Made by a program: the position numbers and the translations under genes. Source: Hippasteria phrygiana (lineage: Eukaryota > Echinodermata > Asteroidea > Valvatida > Goniasteridae). Taken from it: a stretch of 64,000 bases of DNA. Positions 58,201-64,000 of the stretch are shown in pieces. The stretch lies in assembly GCA_037893225.1 (NCBI GenBank), contig JAZGUH010000271.1:1674001-1738000 (forward strand), written 5' to 3'. The notes beneath the pieces were generated by a model. That model was not told the DNA's origin. It was given only the letters and a program-made list of their open reading frames with translations, and did not search any database. How positions within the stretch are numbered: position 1 is the first letter of the stretch; each line of letters opens with the position of its first letter.

Positions 58201-61200
58201 AAACTTACTCGCTTATCTCGGCCATCATTCGGCTGAACGTGGGTCTAAGGAGCTGAAGATTAGTCTGGATGTTGCTGAGGAGTTACGCTTTCCAACAGTA
58301 TCAAGACTGTGCGAAATTTCGTTCAACATCAGGTCGAAAAACGCAGTCATTTGGGGCCCAAGTTGTTGTGTTGGGAGTCTCGGCTAGTCCATTGTATAGC
58401 GTGTGCAGTAATGCGGGAATGCAGAAAAATCAGTTCGAAAAACTTACTCGCTTATCTCGGCCATCGTTCGGCTGAACGTGGGTCTGAGGAGCTAAAGATT
58501 GGTCTGGATGTTGCTGAGGAGTCACGCTTTCCAACAGTATCAAGACTGTGCGCAATTTCGTTCAACATCAGGTCGAAAAACGCAGTCATTTGGGGCCCAA
58601 GTTGCGTGTTGGGGGTCTCGGCTGGTCCACTGTATAGCGTGTGCAGTAATGCGGGAATGCAGAAAAATCAGTTCGAAAAACTTACTCGCTTATCTCGGCC
58701 ATCGTTCGGCTGAACGTGGGTCTGAGGAGCTGGAGATTGGTCTGGATGTTGCTAAGGAGTCACTCTTTTCAACAGTATCAAGATTGTGCGCAATTTCGTT
58801 CAACATCAGGTCGAAAAACGCAGTCATTTGGGGCCCAAGTTGTTGTGTTGGGGGTGTCAGCTAGTCCATTGTATAGCGTGTGCAGTAATGCGGGAATGCA
58901 GAAAAATCAGTTCGAAAAACGTACTCGCTTATCTCGGCCATCGTTCGGCTGAACGTGGGTCTGAGGAGCTAAAGATTGGTCTGGATGTTGCTGAGGAGTC
59001 ACTCTTTTCAACAGTATCAAGATTGTGCGCAATTCCGTTCAACATCAGGTCGAAAAACGCAGTCATTTGGGGCCCAAGTTGCGTGGTGGGGGTCTCGGCT
59101 AGTCCATTGTATAGCGTGTGCAGTTATGCGGGAATGCAGACAAATCAGTTCGAAAAACGTACTCGCTTATCTCGGCCATCATTCGGCTCAACGTGGGTCT
59201 GAGGAGCTGAAGATTGGTCTGGATGTTGCTGAGGAGTTACGCTTTCCAACAGTATCAAGACTGTGCGCAATTTCGTTCAACATCAGGTCGAAAAACGCAG
59301 TCATTTGGGGCCCAAGTTGTTGTGTTGGTGGTCTCGGCTAGTCCATTGTATAGCGTGTGCAGTTATGCGGGAATGCAGAAAAACCAGTTCGAAAAACTTA
59401 CTCGCCTATCTCGGCCATCATTCGGCTGAACGTGGGTCTGATGAGCTGAAGATTGGTCTGGATGTAGCTGAGGAGTCACGCTTTCCAACAGTATCAAGAT
59501 TGTGCGCAATTTCGTTCAACATCAGGTCGAAAAGCGCACTCATTTGGGGCCCAAGTTGCGTGGTGGGTGTCTCGGCTAGTCCATTGTATAGCGTGTGCAG
59601 TTATGCGGGAATGCAGACAAATCAGTTCGAAAAACTTACTCGCTTATCTCGGCCATCATTCGGCTGAACGTGGGTCTAAGGAGCTGAAGATTAGTCTGGA
59701 TGTTGCTGAGGAGTTACGCTTTCCAACAGTATCAAGACTGTGCCAAATTTCGTTCAACATCAGGTCAAAAAACGCAGTCATTTGGGGCCCAAGTTGTTGT
59801 GTTGGGAGTCTCGGCTAGTCCATTGTATAGCGTGTGCAGTAATGCGGGAATGCAGAAAAATCAGTTCGAAAAACTTACTCGCTTATCTCGGCCATCGTTC
59901 GGCTGAACGTAGGTCTGAGGAGCTAAAGATTGGTCTGGATGTTGCTGAGGAGTCACTCTTTTCAACAGTATCAAGATTGTGCGCAATTTCGTTCAACATC
60001 TGGTCGAAAAACGCAGTCATTTGGGGCCCAAGTTGCGTGGTGGGGGTCTCGGCTAGTTCATTGTATAGGCTGTGCAGTTATGCGGGAATGCAAAAGAGTC
60101 AGTTCGAAAAACTTACTCGCTTATCTCGGCCATCGTTCGGCTGAACGTGGGTCTGAGGAGCTGGAAATTGGTCTGGATTTTGCTGAGGAGTCACTCTTTT
60201 CAACAGTATAAAGATTGTGCGCTATTTCATTAAACATCAGGTCGAACAACGCAGTCATTTGGGGCCCAAGTTGCGTGGTGGGGGTGTCGGCTAGTTTATT
60301 GTATAGCGTGTGCAGTTATGCGGGAATGCAGACAAATCAGTTCGAAAAACGTACTCGCTTATCTCGGCCATCATTCGGCTGAACGTTGGTCTGAGGAGCT
60401 GAAGATTGGTCTCGATGTTGCTGAGGAGTTACGCTTTCCAACAGTATCAAGACTGTGCGCAATTTCGTTCAACATCAGGTCGAAAAACGCAGTCATTTGG
60501 GGCCCAAGTTGTTGTGTTGGTGGTCTCGGCTAGTCCATTGTATAGCGTGTGCAGTTATGCGGGAATGCAGAAAAATCAGTTCGAAAAACTTACTCGCCTA
60601 TCTCGGCCATCATTCGGCTGAACGTGGGTCTGATGAGCTGAAGATTGGTCTGGATGTAGCTGAGGAGTCACGCTTTCCAACAGTATCAAGATTGTGCGCA
60701 ATTTCGTTCAACATCAGGTCGAAAAGCGCACTCATTTGGGGCCCAAGTTGCGTGGTGGGTGTCTCGGCTAGTCCATTGTATAGCGTGTGCAGTTATGCGG
60801 GAATGCAGACAAATCAGTTCGAAAAACTTACTCGCTTATCTCGGCCATCATTCGGCTGAACGTGGGTCTAAGGAGCTGAAGATTAGTCTGGATGTTGCTG
60901 AGGAGTTACGCTTTCCAACAGTATCAAGACTGTGCGAAATTTCGTTCAACATCAGGTCAAAAAACGCAGTCATTTGGGGCCCAAGTTGTTGTGTTGGGAG
61001 TCTCGGCTAGTCCATTGTATAGCGTGCGCAGTAATGCGGGAATGCAGACAAATCAGTTCGAAAAACTTACTCGCTTATCTCGGCCATCGTTCGGCTGAAC
61101 GTGGGTCTGAGGAGCTAAAGATTGGTCTGGATGTTGCTGAGGAGTCACTCTTTTCAACAGTATCAAGATTGTGCGCAATTTCGTTCAACATCTGGTCGAA

Positions 61201-64000
61201 AAACGCAGTCATTTGGGGCCCAAGATGCGTGGTGGGGGTCTCGGCTAGTTCATTGTATAGGCTGTGCAGTTATGCGGGAATGCAAAAGAGTCAGTTCGAA
61301 AAACTTACTCGCTTATCTCGGCCATCGTTCGGCTGAACGTGGGTCTGAGGAGCTGGAAATTGGTCTGGATTTTGCTGAGGAGTCACTCTTTTCAACAGTA
61401 TAAAGATTGTGCGCTATTTCATTCAACATCAGGTCGAACAACGCAGTCATTTGGGGCCCAAGTTGCGTGGTGGGGGTCTCGGCTAGTTTATTGTATAGCG
61501 TGTGCAGTTATGCGGGAATGCAGACAAATCAGTTCGAAAAACGAACTCGCTTATCTCGGCCATCATTCGGCTGAACGTTGGTCTGAGGAGCTGAAGATTG
61601 GTCTCGATGTTGCTGAGGAGTTACGCTTTCCAACAGTATCAAGACTGTGCGCAATTTCGTTCAACATCAGGTCGAAAAACGCAGTCATTTGGGGCCCAAG
61701 TTGTTGTGTTGGTGGTCTCGGCTAGTCCATTGTATAGCGTGTGCAGTTATGCGGGAATGCAGAAAAATCAGTTCGAAAAACTTACTCGCCTATCTCGGCC
61801 ATCATTCGGCTGAACGTGGGTCTGATGAGCTGAAGATTGGTCTGGATGTAGCTGAGGAGTCACGCTTTCCAACAGTATCAAGATTGTGCGCAATTTCGTT
61901 CAACATCAGGTCGAAAAGCGCACTCATTTGGGGCCCAAGTTGCGTGGTGGGTGTCTCGGCTAGTCCATTGTATAGCGTGTGCAGTTATGCGGGAATGCAG
62001 ACAAATCAGTTCGAAAAACTTACTCGCTTATCTCGGCCATCATTCGGCTGAACGAGGGTCTAAGGAGCTGAAGATTAGTCTGGATGTTGCTGAGGAGTTA
62101 CGCTTTCCAACAGTATCAAGACTGTGCGAAATTTCGTTCAACATCAGGTCAAAAAACGCAGTCATTTGGGGCCCAAGTTGTTGTGTTGGGAGTCTCGGCT
62201 AGTCCATTGTATAGCGTGTGCAGTAATGCGGGAATGCAGAAAAATCAGTTCGAAAAACTTACTCGCTTATCTCGGCCATCGTTCGGCTGAACGTGGGTCT
62301 GAGGAGCTAAAGATTGGTCTGGATGTTGCTGAGGAGTCACTCTTTTCAACAGTATCAAGATTGTGCGCAATTTCGTTCAACATCTGGTCGAAAAACGCAG
62401 TCATTTGGGGCCCAAGTTGCGTGGTGGGGGTCTCGGCTAGTTCATTGTATAGGCTGTGCAGTTATGCGGGAATGCAAAAGAGTCAGTTCGAAAAACTTAC
62501 TCGCTTATCTCGGCCATCGTTCGGCTGAACGTGGGTCTGAGGAGCTGGAAATTGGTCTGGATTTTGCTGAGGAGTCACTCTTTTCAACAGTATAAAGATT
62601 GTGCGCTATTTCATTAAACATCAGGTCGAACAACGCAGTCATTTGGGGCCCAAGTTGCGTGGTGGGGGTGTCGGCTAGTTTATTGTATAGCGTGTGCAGT
62701 TATGCGGGAATGCAGACAAATCAGTTCGAAAAACGTACTCGCTTATCTCGGCCATCATTCGGCTGAACGTTGGTCTGAGGAGCTGAAGATTGGTCTCGAT
62801 GTTGCTGAGGAGTTACGCTTTCCAACAGTATCAAGACTGTGCGCAATTTCGTTCAACATCAGGTCGAAAAACGCAGTCATTTGGGGCCCAAGTTGCGTGT
62901 TGGGGGTCTCGGCTGGTCCACTGTATAGCGTGTGAAGTAATGCGGGAATGCAGAAAAATCAGTTCGAAAAACTTACTCGCTTATCTCGGCCATCGTTCGG
63001 CTGAACGTGGGTCTGAGGAGCTGGAGATTGGTCTGGATGTTGCTAAGGAGTCACTCTTTTCAACAGTATCAAGATTGTGCGCAATTTCGTTCAACATCAG
63101 GTCGAAAAACGCAGTCATTTGGGGCCCAAGTTGTTGTGTTGGGGGTGTCGGCTAGTCCATTGTATAGCGTGTGCAGTAATGCGGGAATGCAGAAAAATCA
63201 GTTCGAAAAACGTACTCGCTTATCTCGGCCATCGTTCGGCTGAACGTGGGTCTGAGGAGCTAAAGATTGGTCTGGATGTTGCTGAGGAGTCACTCTTTTC
63301 AACAGTATCAAGATTGTGCGCAATTCCGTTCAACATCAGGTCGAAAAACGCAGTCATTTGGGGCCCAAGTTGCGTGGTGGGGGTCTCGGCTAGTCCATTG
63401 TATAGCGTGTGCAGTTATGCGGGAATGCAGACAAATCAGTTCGAAAAACTTACTCGCTTATCTCGGCCATCATTCGGCTGAACGTGGGTCTAAGGAGCTG
63501 AAGATTAGTCTGGATGTTGCTGAGGAGTTACGCTTTCCAACAGTATCAAGACTGTGCGAAATTTCGTTCAACATCAGGTCGAAAAACGCAGTCATTTGGG
63601 GCCCAAGTTGTTGTGTTGGGAGTCTCGGCTAGTCCATTGTATAGCGTGTGCAGTAATGCGGGAATGCAGAAAAATCAGTTCGAAAAACTTACTCGCTTAT
63701 CTCGGCCATCGTTCGGCTGAACGTGGGTCTGAGGAGCTAAAGATTGGTCTGGATGTTGCTGAGGAGTCACGCTTTCCAACAGTATCAAGACTGTGCGCAA
63801 TTTCGTTCAACATCAGGTCGAAAAACGCAGTCATTTGGGGCCCAAGTTGCGTGTTGGGGGTCTCGGCTGGTCCACTGTATAGCGTGTGCAGTAATGCGGG
63901 AATGCAGAAAAATCAGTTCGAAAAACTTACTCGCTTATCTCGGCCATCGTTCGGCTGAACGTGGGTCTGAGGAGCTGGAGATTGGTCTGGATGTTGCTAA
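55210..64000 (+). repeat. Two tandem 5,245-bp (22-monomer) segments, second cut by window end
   Basis: Copy 1 is about 55,210-60,454; copy 2 runs from 60,455 to beyond the window. Rare marks are shared at +5,245: GCGTGCGCAG (55777/61022), CGAACTCGC (56297/61542), ATTCAACATC in the H-like unit (56174/61419), GAACGAGGG (56807/62052) and GTGTGAAGTAATG (57685/62930). I saw no base that separates the copies. Inside it, 5-monomer (1,192-bp) and 12-monomer (2,861-bp) recurrences are nested. Confidence 0.85.

Larger units (their letters stand above)
12299..64000 (+). repeat. Satellite array, 238-239-bp monomer, ~217 units, open at right edge
   Basis: Head-to-tail monomers with no interruption by other sequence. 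Conserved anchors in each unit are CAACAGTATCAAGA, TCGTTCAACATCAGGTCGAA, CGCAGTCATTTGGGG, GTATAGCGTGTGCAGT, AATCAGTTCGAAAA and CGGCTGAACGTGGGTCTG. Units are 238 bp, or 239 bp when the centre reads TTGTTGTGTTG instead of TTGCGTGGTG, or when ATTGTTATAG or ATTTTGGGG adds a base. Monomer types recur in fixed order. From the eye-read differences most units are a few to about ten per cent apart, with far higher identity between higher-order copies. No transposon, gene or inversion interrupts the 51.7 kb. Pericentromeric, telomere-proximal or interstitial location cannot be told from the window. Confidence 0.97.

Noticed and set aside
12299..64000. Hundreds of overlapping 70-186-residue open frames, which look like a repeat-protein family
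   Set aside because: The monomer is 238 or 239 bp, not a multiple of three, so the frame changes each unit and the frames end at the conserved TGA in CGGCTGA. The same bases are read in different frames in successive units, and one-base length variants change the frame freely. No sign of coding constraint.
12299..64000. CRISPR array
   Set aside because: No short repeats with unique spacers; the whole 238-bp unit repeats, and the setting is an animal genome.
12299..64000. Ribosomal, histone or snRNA gene cluster as the tandem repeat
   Set aside because: The monomer has no recognisable rRNA, histone or snRNA sequence, and no promoter or 3' box motifs were seen.
12299..64000. True CENP-B box
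   Set aside because: Only seven of nine core positions match, and the organism is probably not a mammal; kept only as a low-interest observation.

Overview
This window looks like metazoan nuclear DNA and has no bacterial or phage character. It has introns with GT/AG borders, AT-rich intergenic sequence, miniature inverted-repeat elements, microsatellites and one very large satellite array. Frequent TAGGCCTA- and ACATGTAC-like words, together with decayed exons of a SAM-domain gene family that I associate with fish, lancelets and other marine animals, suggest a marine invertebrate deuterostome, perhaps an echinoderm. That placement is an inference and is weakly supported.

Layout. (1) Positions 1-7420 and 7421-about 12368 are two copies of one 7,420-bp tandem unit. 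By eye they are identical from base 1 to 4947 (copy 2: 7421-12367). Each copy carries a 203-bp element with perfect 30-bp inverted ends, decayed exons of a SAM / C2H2 finger-like gene, a GTTCC-rich fold-back segment in an intron, a GA microsatellite, a pair of old A-tailed repeats, and the left arm of a fold-back element made of GACCAC/GTGGTC words. Only copy 1 shows the unit's right-hand 2.3 kb in this window: right arm, CpG-rich promoter-like stretch, first coding exon, an 865-bp inverted-repeat-bounded segment and a 16-bp minisatellite that runs through the copy junction. (2) From about 12.30 kb to the end (51.7 kb, about 217 monomers, open at the right edge) there is a head-to-tail satellite with a 238-239-bp monomer.

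The key observation is at the join. In copy 1 the fold-back element holds exactly one satellite monomer (4879-5119) between its arms. In copy 2 the same left arm runs straight into the array. The same insertion site is therefore seen in a one-monomer and a >200-monomer state 7.4 kb apart. The array has higher-order structure: monomer types recur in a fixed order (here named A-B-C-D-E-F, then G or H-I), including an 8-monomer 1,907-bp unit. Segmental tandem copies lie over this, with periods of 953, 1,428, 1,907, 2,145, 4,290 and 5,245 bp.

No intact protein-coding gene is supported. The many 70-186-residue open frames in the array are by-products of a monomer whose length is not a multiple of three. 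The only gene-like material is a decayed multi-exon gene whose first exon (5626-5680) lies in copy 1 and whose later exons (8043-9843) lie in copy 2, with matching splice phase across the junction.
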